This document shows positions 1-39,700 of a stretch of 64,000 nt of DNA, one piece after another. Numbering within the stretch: position 1 is the first letter of the stretch; every line of letters begins with the position of its first letter. The DNA lies in contig OX457036.1 in the NCBI GenBank assembly GCA_949752735.1, positions 17,222,933 through 17,286,932 of the forward strand, in the 5' to 3' direction. The position numbers were made by a program, and so were the translations under genes. The notes below the pieces were generated by a model. That model did not search any database. It was not told the origin of the DNA and saw only the letters and a list, made by a program, of their open reading frames with translations. Source of the stretch: Lumbricus terrestris (lineage: Eukaryota > Annelida > Clitellata > Crassiclitellata > Lumbricidae).

Positions 1-1525
1 GACCGTCCAGTCACACTTTAAGTTCCAATTAGCCCTGAATGTTACTGTTACTGCTAGGAGTTAAGAGGCGATGCATTCTACATCCAATTTCTAGTCTACA
101 GCGTGATTGATACATACTTGGAGTGAAAATTGAATGCATTCATTCAGTTGGAGCATAATTATGGCTTTTAATTCAAAGAGCTCTTTGTTTGCACTTCCTT
201 GTGTTTAAATGTAACACAGCCAGTGTTTGAATTATCAAGTTTGAACTGGGGTTTCATACATTCTTACTGAAAATGGTTTTCAGCTGGGAGTGCTCATACC
301 GCAATATCTGTATATAGTTGCTACGGCATAGAGGCACTTCATAACTATCCAAATAAAATAATTTACAATACAATATCCGGATGTCCAGACCAGTATTACT
401 TTCGTATGTAAAACCGATAGGCTATAATGTGCTAAATTGTAGTGTGTGTAGCCTCTACAGAGGTACTCCATTCGATCTTAACTAAGTAAAAATTGAACAA
501 TGAAGAAAGCTTTGTGGCAGTGGTTTAGAGTGGTTAAGGTAATCATTGGGAACGCCGAATGTATGAGAAACTGGAACACTGAAGAAGAGTTATTTTAATG
601 CATGTGATTTCAGGGCTCCATGGCGGCGGAGTCCATGCATGGTGAGGATTGGGAACACAAGCCAAGAATTTAGAGAGCTCAGTGAGAATGCACATTCACA
701 CTCACTTTAAAGTTTAAGCCCTGCTTACTGGAAATGTTTAGGATGCAGGCTAGGCCTGAAACGATCGTAATCTCCAAATTCCGAAAGTGCCCCTCGAAAG
801 CCAAGTGCAGGGCATCTGATTATTCACAAGTGCTGCGCTTAGTTATGTAGTTTATGGCTTATAGTAGCATTTGTAACAACGTTAGTTTTATGTAAAAAAA
901 CTCACTTTTTATGTTCTATAGGCCTACTGCATACTGTTACTGGTTGCGGTCTGTCAACCAGATTATTGATAAATTACTTAGTTAAGGGTCAAATGCTATG
1001 ACTGATTTTAAGAACTGGAATTAGGACACATTTTCCATAACTGGGATCCAAATTGGACTCGACTAGGAATTTTTCAGAAAGGAATTAGGATTAGAATTGA
1101 AATTTGATTAGGCCTAGGCCTACTTGCACTGAATTGGAATTATATAGATATTCGTTTAATTCGTGAAAAACGTCCAGGTTGATACACCGCAGCCTGGTTA
1201 CATGGTGACATCAAGAGAGACAAACATCATAAAATGAAATTAAAACGTCTTACTAAAAAGATCATTGTTAATTAAACACTTGCAAACCTAGGTTTTACAA
1301 CCGAAAATGACTGGCCGGTGTCGCATGCAGTGGCGTAACAACCTATAGCAGGGACCCCTGGACATTCTAAGCTCGGAGGCCCCTACCCATTAGCGAGATG
1401 AAAAGATCAAAGAGGAGTAGCCTATTAAAATATCATCAACAATAGTAACGCTATTTCATAGGCCTAGATCTAGATTTCAGGTTCTGACTTGTAGTCTTGT
1501 ATGGACAATTGAGGTGGCATGTACT
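1..1525. other. Upstream non-coding DNA, no gene seen
   Basis: I see no convincing exon here. It holds two fragments of dispersed repeats: about 755-845, related to blocks near 10740 and 56850 (shared words such as cactcgaaagccaagcg), and about 932-970 on the minus strand, related to 2575-2622 and 62330-62372 (shared word gaccgcaacc). Short open frames lack codon structure or splice context. Confidence 0.5.
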
Positions 1526-1531
1526 GTAGAG

Positions 1532-4284
1532 TACGGCGCTCCGTTCGGGCCATCGGGTAAAAAAAAATTAAAAGTCGTTATAACGACTTTAATCTCGTTA
1601 TTACGACTTTAATCTCGTTATAACGACTTTTTCGTTTGTACGACTTTTCGGTGCTAAAAATAGCAAATAAAATTTCCCAATTCCATCTATGAATAAACTG
1701 GCTATACGTTCTAGGTGGTTATAAATTATAATTATGATTATTATTTATTTAGCTTTTGCAGTTCACGCAGAGCCACTCAACAGCAGCCTCACCGGCCTCG
1801 TGTAGGACGGGCATTCCGCCCGGAAAGCGAGATGTTATACAGTCATTTACATAGTCTGAATGTTCCCACAGAGGATCTGTGGCTTGACCCCAACGAACCA
1901 GGTTGGCAGCGCATCGTCCCTGGCCCGTTCTGAAGCGGTTCAGCGTGACCCACTGAGCCCGCGGGAGGTTATAGCCCGGGGGCCATACAGACACGAGCGA
2001 GCGGTTAACAACTTCAGCTGCTGACCACTCGATGCTCCAGGCCGCAATTATGATTAGGCCTTGTTTATATGGGTTAGTAAGTATATATATACCCTGCTTA
2101 GACATCGATCATTTGTGAAATTAAATATTTGATTGTAGAGCAGGCCTACAACCAGTCCCAGGTACAACTTGCAAAAGAGGTTTTAGTTGCTAGACGGCTG
2201 TTATTGCTTTTGTATTTTAGTGACAGAACCCACAGTAACAGACGTATTTACAATCTAGGCCTATATGGAGCGGTTACATATAATTATAATTATAGGGTTG
2301 ATTAATTTTAGGCTTTAATTGAAATATCCAAGGCTATAATTATTTACGAATATAGCCCTCTGCCGTCACATTTATAGTAATTTTATTATAAAATAAACTT
2401 GCATAGGCTTAAATGCCGCCTAATGATCGAATTTATGCAATTGTTAGCATACGTTATATATAGGCCTACGGAATCCGGATGTCTCCAAACTGTGTTCCGC
2501 GCAATCGAAGGTTGACGAGAGGATACCTGGCGGGGGATCTCAGTATAGGCCTTCAGGCCTAATATTTATTTTATTGAACAATCCTGTTGACCGGCCGCAA
2601 CCGATTACAGTGTATATATAGGCGCTCCCAGCCCAACCACTGTGATGAATAACTCGTTACAGCATTATTATTTTTAATCAATCCAACTTCTAGTTTGGCC
2701 ATAATCCTTCTCATCGATCCAGCATCTGCTTAGGCAAGAATTCATCCAATCAATTCCTCTTCTAGGCCTATTTAGGCACCGATTAGGCTATTTTCATCAA
2801 AACCAATTGTATTTAATTACAAATAATTATTATTGTTCGTCAATCCAGCTTCGATTTCAACGAGATCGATCGTTTTCATAAATCCCACTTCGATTTCACT
2901 AAAAGTTATTTTCGTCAATCAGACTTCTGTACAATATATTTTTTTATAGGTTTAAAATTTGATAATTTTTCCGATTTGTCATTTTCATAGTAGCCTATAG
3001 TGATTTAAATTATTTTAGGCTATGAAATAACTTAATTATTTATCGAAGATCGATAGGCCTATATGACTGCAAAAAGCATAGGCCTAGGGCCCTAGGCTAT
3101 AATTAGGCTACCCTATTCTTCAGTCATCCGACTTCTACTTTTGTAGCCTATAAATGAATGAATCCAATTTCCATTTATGCAAGAATTCCTTTTAATCAAT
3201 TCAGCTTCTAGTTGAAAAACAATTGCTTTTTATCAATCTGACTTCTATTTTTCTGCTACAAATAAAGATAACCCCTCCTACTTCTGGCTTCGCCGAACCA
3301 GGACTGCAGGAGTGATCCAAGCACTTAGGCTATTAGTGTTAATAAGCTACCGAACCAATTGTAAAGGTGATCTGCGTGTCGTGCTATAGCGGGCCGTATT
3401 TTATATAGCCTACCTGTAATCATTCTGCTGTTTGTCAGATTGAATCATTAAAAAGATTATTATTATTATTATTTAAATAACAAATGGGGGGGCCTATGTT
3501 TCATCAATCTAGCTCCAATTTCAGCAAGAATCTTTTCATCGATCCCACTTCTATTTAAGTAAAAAATTATTTTCATATATCCGTCTCCATGTATTATTTA
3601 ACAAGAATTATTTTCGTCAACCCGACTTAGGCCTAATTGCATTCGACAATGCTGTACTAACTGTATAGTACTCTATCAGTTTTTGCAAGTGATCAGAATT
3701 TGGGACCGCCCTTCGGACGATTGCGAACATCTTAAAACAGTTTTATTTGACCACGCTGAGGTTGGGAGCGCCTCTGAGTAACCCCTCTAGTAAGTGCTAT
3801 CTATATAAATGCATCCATTAAATGAATGAATTAATTAATTAATGTAGTTTAGCGCCGCAACTTATTCACCATTTAATTATTCGACCACGTCCACTTGTAT
3901 CCGACAAACGCTGCAACGCATGCAATGGTGAATAATGTACGACGCTAAGCTACTGTAATAGGCTACTTTTACCACTCTTATGCCTACTACTATTATTTAT
4001 ATATTATTATTATTAATTTTTACTATTTTGAGTCCTTGCTATTGAACGTGAAGCACAAAGATAATAAGATTGTATGTGCACTCTTCATAAACACGAAAGA
4101 AGAAGCAAATAAACACGTGTTTATTTATAGAACAAATTGCAATTTTCCATTCTATTTTTAGCAACAAAAAGTCGTATAAACGAAAAAGTCGTTATAACGA
4201 GATTAAAGTCGTTATAACGAGATTAAAGTCGTTATAACGACTTTTTAATTTATTTTTACCCGATGGCCCGAACGGAGCGCCGTA
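1532..4284. mobile_element. 2.75 kb terminal-inverted-repeat element, 6-bp target duplication
   Basis: Both ends carry inverted repeats of roughly 130 bp beginning tacggcgctccgttcggg; the right end is its reverse complement. The element is flanked by gtagag at 1526-1531 and 4285-4290, read as a 6-bp target-site duplication. Each terminal repeat contains several copies of the palindrome gtcgttataacgac, which could be transposase-binding sites. The interior has degenerate short repeats of the type atcaatccaacttctattt (about 2680-3640), a retroposon end (3371-3475) and one GC-rich coding-like patch near 1755-1935. No transposase is recognisable, so it is probably non-autonomous. Superfamily not assigned; 6-bp duplications are known for Polinton and Dada elements, but the end sequence fits neither clearly. 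Confidence 0.82.
3371..3475 (+). repeat. Retroposon 3' end with ATT tail
   Basis: This block (gcgtgtcgtgc ... ctgtttgtcagattgaat ... gattattattatt) matches a second block at about 57359-57463. Both end in an ATT microsatellite, as expected of a non-LTR retroposon 3' end or SINE. It lies inside the 1532-4284 element. Confidence 0.6.
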
Positions 4285-5391
4285 GTAGAGCCTATATGAC
4301 GGGGTGATGCTTCCACAATATAAATAACAAATTAATTATTTATACCACAGTTATTATTTTACCACAGTATACTGAAACGGAAACTCAAAAAACGATTGAG
4401 CGCCACACTTTGCTGCGCGCCGAATAAAGCCGCTAGAAAAATTGTAATGCATAAATATCTAGGTCAAGCAGCCTCGCTTTCGGTCCTTCTTCTTAAAATC
4501 TTAGAACTGAACGCAAACTTATTTTACTGTTGAAGTTAACGTGGCACTTGCTTTAAATATAATTAATTAAACTATTTAAATTCAGCAATTGCAAGAGATG
4601 TAAAAATACGAAAGAGCAAAAGGACGAAGGAACGCATCTTGTCTTATTTAACAGTTAAAGCTCTGGGATCTTGATGTGTGGTTACTATGACATCAGAGAC
4701 GCCGTGAAACTTTGCCTGTAAGCTTGACTGTAATGTATTATGTACTTTAGTTTATAACATGCTTTTTGGATTAATGTGGCGTAAGTAGAATGTAAAAGTG
4801 AAGACTGTACGACAAATATGTAGTATCGGGGTGCGTTGGTTTCTGATAGAATGCGGTGATTTTTGGCATGCTGTCACGGTTGAGACGATGTGTCGTATGA
4901 TGTACTTAACTGAAAACAGATTTTTAACTCCTATGATATTATACAGACCGTAATCCTTAATTCAATCATTACTTCATTCCCCGGCCTCATTATTGACGAT
5001 TATTATTCATCAATCTGACTCTTGGCTGCAACTTTTGTACCTTATAGAATGCAAACTTCCACCAAACCTGCATTTCATAATATTAGAGTTTATTCTTTCA
5101 ACCTGTGACTATTGTTTGTTAATGTTTTATTAACTCAATCAGCAATACTGTTTTCCAGTGGTGGCGCTATACAACAGAACAAGCCAGGACAAATGCCTTG
5201 GTTGCTCTGGTCATTGCCTTTCCACTCGGCTGTCGGAACTTTTTCCTGCCAAGAATTTATTGGGAACATGAATAGTCCCTACACTGGTTAAAACTTGTAT
5301 GACTGCCCTGGCTGTGCCATGATTACAAAAATGGCTGTCTATTTCCAGTGTTTTCTGTAAGAGATATGATTTCTTAATTTTATAGGTCGAA

Positions 5392-32495
<27,104 letters not shown>

Positions 32496-33070
32496 TCCGG
32501 TTTGGTGGTTATGGTCACGAGCTTGTCTTACGAGGAGAACGGTTGTTTTCAAGTTTACTTGATTTCGTGTTGCTGACAGTATTGGACTGATGCAGTTGAA
32601 TTACTGCAAATTGTTCGTTCGCAATGAACGAATTCTAATGAAATCTTATATGAGGCTACTTACTTACTTACTTACTTACTTACTTTGTAGTGTTGTAAAA
32701 TCTTTTGAATGCCACTTTTTGACTGCTGAACTTTTGCATTGTGCCTTATGGCTTGTTGTCTGGTTTTGGCGTCTGCTGTTTACAAAGGCATATGGTTATG
32801 TAATGTAGTGCCTTCTTAGAAACTATCAATGCCTTCTTAGAACCTGGAACCTCACAAGAGCAGTTTGGTTGTAATATTTTGCAGCAAGGTTAAAGGATTA
32901 CTATCGTCATGTTTACACTTCAGCTAAAATACGTTTCATGTCTTCTAGATCTGTGATGACTGCATGTTGAAAGGTGTGCTGTTATCTTGTTCTGTGTCAT
33001 TCAGATATGAAGCTAGATCAAGATGGCTAATGTGGCTTTGCGACAATCAAATGCATAAAGATATGAAGCT

Positions 33071-33076
33071 AATAAA
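33071..33076 (+). terminator. Poly(A) signal for the DNAAF8-like gene
   Basis: A canonical aataaa about 575 nt after the stop codon. It is the first good candidate on the plus strand before the convergent gene. Confidence 0.55.
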
Positions 33077-33111
33077 ATTATAGCTGTGTAATTTTTAAAG
33101 CTTTTTATAAA

Positions 33112-33117
33112 TTTATT
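33112..33117 (-). terminator. Candidate poly(A) signal of the convergent gene
   Basis: aataaa on the minus strand (tttatt on plus), about 375 nt after the minus-strand stop; a second candidate is at 33179-33184. Both are within about 110 bp of the plus-strand signal. Confidence 0.45.
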
Positions 33118-33492
33118 TAGATGCTCTGTGCAATCTTATGGTTAATTATAAATAATGGAAATCACTTGTTTTCAATTATTTATTTTTTCGTAACACTTTC
33201 TAAACTTCTGCTAGAGCATCATAATACGATGCAACAAAAGTCTGTTATTTGTAGAATTGACAGACTTGTTTTTGGCCTTTTAACTGTTTACGTTTGCATC
33301 AATTTCAAGACTAGTATCCAATTCACGTTATTTTTGTCCCTACTTTAACACAGGCCTCTCTTTCCTGACTTTGTAGAGACAAATTCCATGGTGAATTCCA
33401 TGATCTGATGCCATTTACCTTTATAGATCTAAAATATAATCTAAAGCGAGTCTGCAGTAACTTGTACATAACATACCTGGCGACGGCTGACG

Positions 33493-36400
33493 TTACCAGA
33501 AGTTTGATTCTCGCATGAGAAGCAGAGCGTTTACATCCATTCGGTCAAGATTCGTTGAGAAAATTCTTACCTATGACAAATCAACAAGTAACTAAGATCA
33601 GCAGCTGTTAATACTTAGTACTTAGTCCTTCCCATGCAGAACTGCACATCAGGCAACGCAGTTGTTAATAATAATTAATTAATGGCGATAATTAATTTGT
33701 TGGCAAGCTGAAGCCCCGAGGTGTAGCTCCTCAAGAATGAAAGTGTAGGAGTTCAAAGCAGTGTAAGATATGCCAGATATGAAAAGACAAGTAACATAAA
33801 TTACCGGTACTTCATACATATTTAAATTTACAAAACAAAGTATGTATATACGCAATTCAATAACGGAAAGTAAGAAAGATGTGCTAAGAATATCTATTTA
33901 GAATAATCTTTTCATAACTCGAGAGTTTTGTACGTTGTAGTCTCGAGACACAGAAAATGAAAAGAGTATTTTAACTTGCACTTACTTCATCAATGAATCC
34001 AACGAAATTTAATCCTTCAACACAACCAATTGTCACTGGTTGGTCCTTCAGACTAATCATTCCTATAAATGAGACAAAACTAATCATTAATTGTTGAATG
34101 TTTTCTCCATTTCTGAAGCTTCTCATGTTGTCACTGCGTTTATCCAATTAAATCCAATTTATTATAATAATTTGAATGCGTATCAAATCAATCTTTGCTT
34201 GGATATTTTTAGTATGTCCTGCATGCCTGATAATTTTTACATTACCTATGAAATTATTAGAAGATGGTTGGGTACTTTTTGCAGTGCAATGGCAGGCAAG
34301 ACCATGCAAAGCCACTCTAAACCTTGATTTCTGGTTCCAATGAGCTGTAAAAGACCAGTCACATGACCTAGGCACAAATGGACCCAGATGATAGAAGAAA
34401 GTGAACTTCAGGCTATGCACAGCCTAGAGACAAGAACAAGACTTGGACAATTGGCTGAGTCTTGGAAATGGTACCAGTCTGGAAAGTTGCATGCCATTCA
34501 GTGGCGTATACAGAGGGGGGTTTGGGGGGTTAACCCCCCCCATTGGCCTAGGGGGAAAAGGTTTTTAAAGGTTATTTATCCACTTAAATAAGAACAAACA
34601 AAACAATTGCTTGTAGTAACAATTGTTTTTCTCACTTTATTCCCTTTGCTACTTTATTCTCTTTTTATTTACTGTAATACTGTTGGGTTGGTGTCAGAAA
34701 GGGCATCCGGCCAGGCCATAACCCCCCCCCCCCCATCATAAATTCCTGGCTACGCCACTGATGCCATTGATACTGCCGATGATGGTTTAGTTGAACGTGG
34801 CAATTTGGCATGTTACCATGGCTGCAGCAGGTATTGTGTTGTTACTGAAAGAACTGCAGCTTTGTAAAAGAAACTAAATATAACATCTTATTGTACTGAT
34901 TATTTTTATGATAATGCAAACATGTTTATTACTTATTATCACAATATGTGGCTTAACTAACTAAGTGTTCCACATTCCACAGAAATTCTCAAGACGATTA
35001 GTTGCCTGGTGGATGATTACGTTTTCCATAGTTAAAAAAATTAAATTACTATTTCTATCTTCTTTCTTTCTTGCGAAAGCTTCTGTAACCGATCAGAAAC
35101 CACATACGCTGTTCAGTTGGAAAACTGCCAATCACATTTTATCTTTTAAATAAAAATTATGCAAAGATTTAGAATACAGAATGCCATTGAATAGGAAACA
35201 GAGTCAACCAGTCCAAAAAATAAACTTGCCATTTTCCAGCCTTGAATTGCCAAGCATCTCTTCCCCATCCACGTAATACTGGAGCGTTGGAAGAGGCGAG
35301 TTCTTCCCGTTGTACGTTAGGACAACCATGTGCCAACTGTTGTCCGTTGCCGTTGTGTACTTGAAATCGTCAAGTGTTGGCAGTAGTGTATTGTCAGTGA
35401 TGACTCCAGCTGTCGATGTGTCAGTCAGGTTGTCAGCAAATATTGCCCAGGTCGGATGAACGGATGCAGACGGTGAATTACCAAAAATACCTAAAAGACA
35501 GATGTTCACATTGCTCTCAAAATAATGGTTTGTAAAAGGATGTAAAATACAGTCACTGTAATCTCCAGTTTTCCACACCACCCAGAAAACAACGTTATTA
35601 TTATTATTAAGGATTTTTTATTTAGTGCTCCTTCAAGGTGATCTACTCAGAAGCACTCCAAGTCCAACCATGGCTAAATAAGACAGTTTTTAAATTCGTA
35701 ACAAACAGTGGTGTGACCTCTAAGCAGCAGATGGAGTGCACCAGGGATCTCGTTCCAGATTCTTGTTGTGTAAACACAGGTGCTCGCTCGTTCAAAAGAA
35801 AAACAATAGGCAGGCAAGATCAAAATCGGTTCTAGCAGATCTGCAAGATCTTCACACCCTTGTCGTTCTGCTGACCATCTTGATTAATATGTATCTTGGT
35901 CACAAACCTCATTAATCCAGCATCGGGGTTTGCTGTTGTGGGTCCCTCAATGTCAAATGACCTCCCCCTGCAAGTTGCAGCAGGATTCTGGTGGGGAATT
36001 CACCTGTATATCTTCACTGCTTTCTCATTTTATGGGCGTGTCATGCTGAGAGTGCTTCTGAATAGCTCTGCTGTGAGAAGTGCTCTACAAAATGTTCATA
36101 TTAGATTAAATTGGATTAAAATAGTAGGCCCCTATGTCAAGAAAATTATTCTTCAGGTTTTCAACCCGTGGAAAGGTTGGTTCATTTTGTGCCATGGTGC
36201 CAGTGCCAGCGCCACTCCTTAGTACGATATGCCTCTACCTTCACATCGCTGTATTCTTTCATCATTTTCAAGTTCCACAACACCAGTTTACTTCCTCTTG
36301 TTTTCTTGCCTTACATTCTTCACACAATGATAATAATTTCTCTGGAGGGAGCTATCTTGAGAAACCAAAGCACACTAAACTGTGTTAAATATCAAAAGGT

Positions 36401-36702
36401 TTACTTTTTACCTTGCTTCTTTGCCACACCAGACACGACCCTCTTATAGTAAACGACGAACGTTGCCTTGGGAACCTGGACAATCTGGTTTTCTCCTGCT
36501 TCAACCTCAACCGTCGTTAGTAAATTCTGTCCCACAGTTGGAATGGCAATACACTGGTTCCCCGTAAAAAGAGCGGAGCAGTTGACAGCCTTGTCGAGAC
36601 ATGTAAACGTTGGCGAACTGTATCCAGGTGGTAGGTTTCCATGGCGACCGGTTCCAGAGTGGTCACGGAAGTCACCATCTAGTGGCAGATACAGCATCTG
36701 CG
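33493..36702 (-). CDS. Exons 10-13: laminin-G/concanavalin-like C-terminal domain
   Basis: Exons 36412-36702, 35209-35490, 33986-34062 and 33493-33570. The pieces read LYLPLDGDFRDHSGTGRHG, FTGNQCIAIP, TFVVYYKR, then PTWAIFADNLTD, NSWHMVVLTYNG, LQYYVDGEEML, then GLNFVGFIDE and VRIFSTNLDRMDVNALL. This order (PLDG.F.D.SG, WH.V..TYNG, YVDG, F.GFIDEVRI) is that of LamG-type sugar or protein-binding jelly rolls. The last two exons were found by phase and motif; the frame closes with TAA. Confidence 0.82.
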
Positions 36703-39700
36703 CTAAAATCAAAGAAATAAATGACACCGGTTAGACTGAGTTAGCTCAAGTGCAATATCCGATTGTGAGCAGCATGACCTTATGTGCGTAAACAATTAAA
36801 CATGAGTGTTATATCCACGCGTTGTTCACTGTAGAAATTTTGCGATGATGATTATATTGTACTGCAGGTTGTTAGGACATTTTAGAGCTCGGCCTTAGAC
36901 CACGTCCTAGCTCTATAGGTTTGGACGGCTTGAGGCATTGATTTGGTTTATTTATTTATTTATTTCAGAAATTTATATAGCGCCTCCTCAAAGTAGGCTA
37001 CTCAGAAGCGCTCCCGGCCCAACCATGGCTAAATAAAATAGCTTTTAGGTTTTTAAGAAACAGAGTGGAGTGATCACTGGAAATGAAGCGCAGTGTAACA
37101 GGGAGACCATTCCAAGTTGTAGGACCAGCAACAGAGAATGAACGACACTGTCGTTCATCGTGACATTAGTTGCTTGAAGTCATCTCCAAACAAGAGATTT
37201 TTGTCGGCAAACAGCTCAAACGTTGTCTAAAACAATCCATACAATTTAAAATAATCTCACACTGGCAGGCAGAGATCAAATCAATGAATGAAACAAGCCT
37301 CTATTGAACAAAAAGTATTACTGATTGTCTGATGCTGATTTAGAGCAGAAAGATGGATTGTAAAATAAATTTGGCATGAGGTCTTATCGCAGCACAACAT
37401 CACAGCATGATTGAGTCTGATTGACTCACAAACTAAGGCTTCGACGCTCAACCCATTGCACCGATTTGTATCGCACAGACAGGTTATGGTACGGAAGCTG
37501 GAAGTAGAGGTTCCATCCACGAAGCAGCCTAGGTTGCTTGTACCATTTCCATAGCATCCTCTTTCAATTACTGCAACAACAAATCCACTTTCGCGTATGA
37601 AAAAGATGCTAATTCAAATAAATTAAATTATCTGTATTTCCTGGAATTAGTGTAGGCCTACATTGCAATAGACGTCATGATTTAACATCTTGGGGAACCG
37701 CCATTTTGGTTTCAGAACCTTGAAAGTTACAGAAGAAATCTGAAGGCTCAAATTCTTGTGAGATCCCAATAAGAGACCATTGTAATGATCATAGTAAAAG
37801 AATGAATCTTATAAATCCCATGAATTTTAAACCAGACTTCCTTCCAACCTGTCACGATGAGTGTTTACTTGCTATGTCTCTGTAGCAACACTGGTTGAAG
37901 GCCAATCCTATTTGATCATGGTCTTGCATTGTCAGGTCAGGAGCAACTCTGATGAATCACGAGTTTTCTTGAATGGGTGCAGTGACCAATCAAACTTTGT
38001 TTCACAAATCTCTCAAGTCTTTTTTCTTTTGCTGTGGCTGCGCTGGGAGCGCTCCTTAGTAGGTTTCTTAAAGGGACGCTATAAAGTCCATAGAATGAAG
38101 TAACGAATGAATGAATGAATGAATGAATGAATAACTGTACATTTAAAATTGCCAATTCTGATATTGGAATATTGTAGTCATGTTAGTCACAGAATATTGT
38201 AGCGATCTTAATAGCAGCATTTTGTAACAATTTTCAGACTAAAATTTGATAATTCTTACTAGGCTATCAGAACAGACTCTTGTCTAACAAACATCTAGCA
38301 AATTCTATAAAACAGAAACATCTGCTGCCCATAACCAAGCAACACGTGTTCTGAAGTGACTGCTGTTTTAGAAAGGGCCGCTGCCACGTTACCATTTGTT
38401 GTTCCGATCGTCTGCTTGACGTAGCACACTCCCTGACATTCCACTGACGGCATCCTGATGTCATTGACACGGGTGTCGTCACTGCTAACAACACGAGTAG
38501 CTTCTGTTGTCCAACACTTCAGAGGTGCTGTAAGAGAAGATCATTTGTTAAAGTATGCATATGCAAAACCCCACATGCACTTGTAAAGTAACGCACAGGT
38601 GCCAGCGATTTTTGCTACATAAAGGTTTGTAATTAATAAAAAAGATGAGGTTTGCAAATACAATGTATTAATTTGCCTTTTCCCTATTTTTGTCTTCTTA
38701 AGGATTTATATCCTTAAAACTTCAACGACATGAGGCAACTAAAAGCGACTTGGAAACCAATACAGCTCATCGTCAATGTGTAAGAAGACGATGACGTTGT
38801 CTTGTTAGTATGACCTGTGACTACAATTCAGTATCACCGTCACGGTCGTCATCATCATCATCATCATCATCATCAGTCATCATCATCATCATCATCATCA
38901 CCACCACCACCACCACCACCACCACCACCACCACCACCACCACCACCACCACCACCACCACCACCACCACCACCACCACCACCACCACCACCACCACCAC
39001 CATCATCATGTCTTGATTTTTTGTCATATTTCAGCTTTCATAATTATATTATCTAATGACTAAAGACAATATAACTAACGAGGACACGCTATCTTCTGGT
39101 AATGATTGACGCCGGCGTTGACCATAAGCAGGTCGTTGTTGATCTCACGCAGAAAGTAGCACGTCGAAATTTCAAAGTTGAAATCGACCGCCAGGCAGTA
39201 GGACCTCATGAGGCACCAGGTCTTGCACTGCTCCGGAGTAGCGTTCTCATCACCCACCGTTACGTTCTTTCCAAATGGATGCGATCGATCAACAAACCTC
39301 CGGTAGGTAAATGGACAACCTGGAGATAAACCACATGGAATTCAGTCGCAACAAACAAACAAATTAAAGACCCACATAAATGGGCCAAAAAACATACTGG
39401 TTTATGCGTGGCTCTACAGAAGCCCTCGAAAATCAATAAAAGTAAATGTGACATGCTTGCCATAACGCCATAGAAGTCAATAATTATAAGCAAACAGGAA
39501 ATGTTTCCTTTCACAATTCTGTAGAAACTACGCAAAACTATGATCCAAAGTTCAAAGGGTTACTTGGCCTATGTGTAAATTCATAACAATGAAAGTACAG
39601 TAGTAAACTTTTAAATCTCCTAATAAAATAACCATAATTGGTTGCAGTGACAGTCTACTTGTCCAATAATAAACAGTGATATGTGAAGCAATGAAGACAA

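Noticed and set aside
38810..39056. Poly-Thr, poly-Pro/His and poly-Val ORFs
   Set aside because: Translations of the CAT/CAC microsatellite in an intron.
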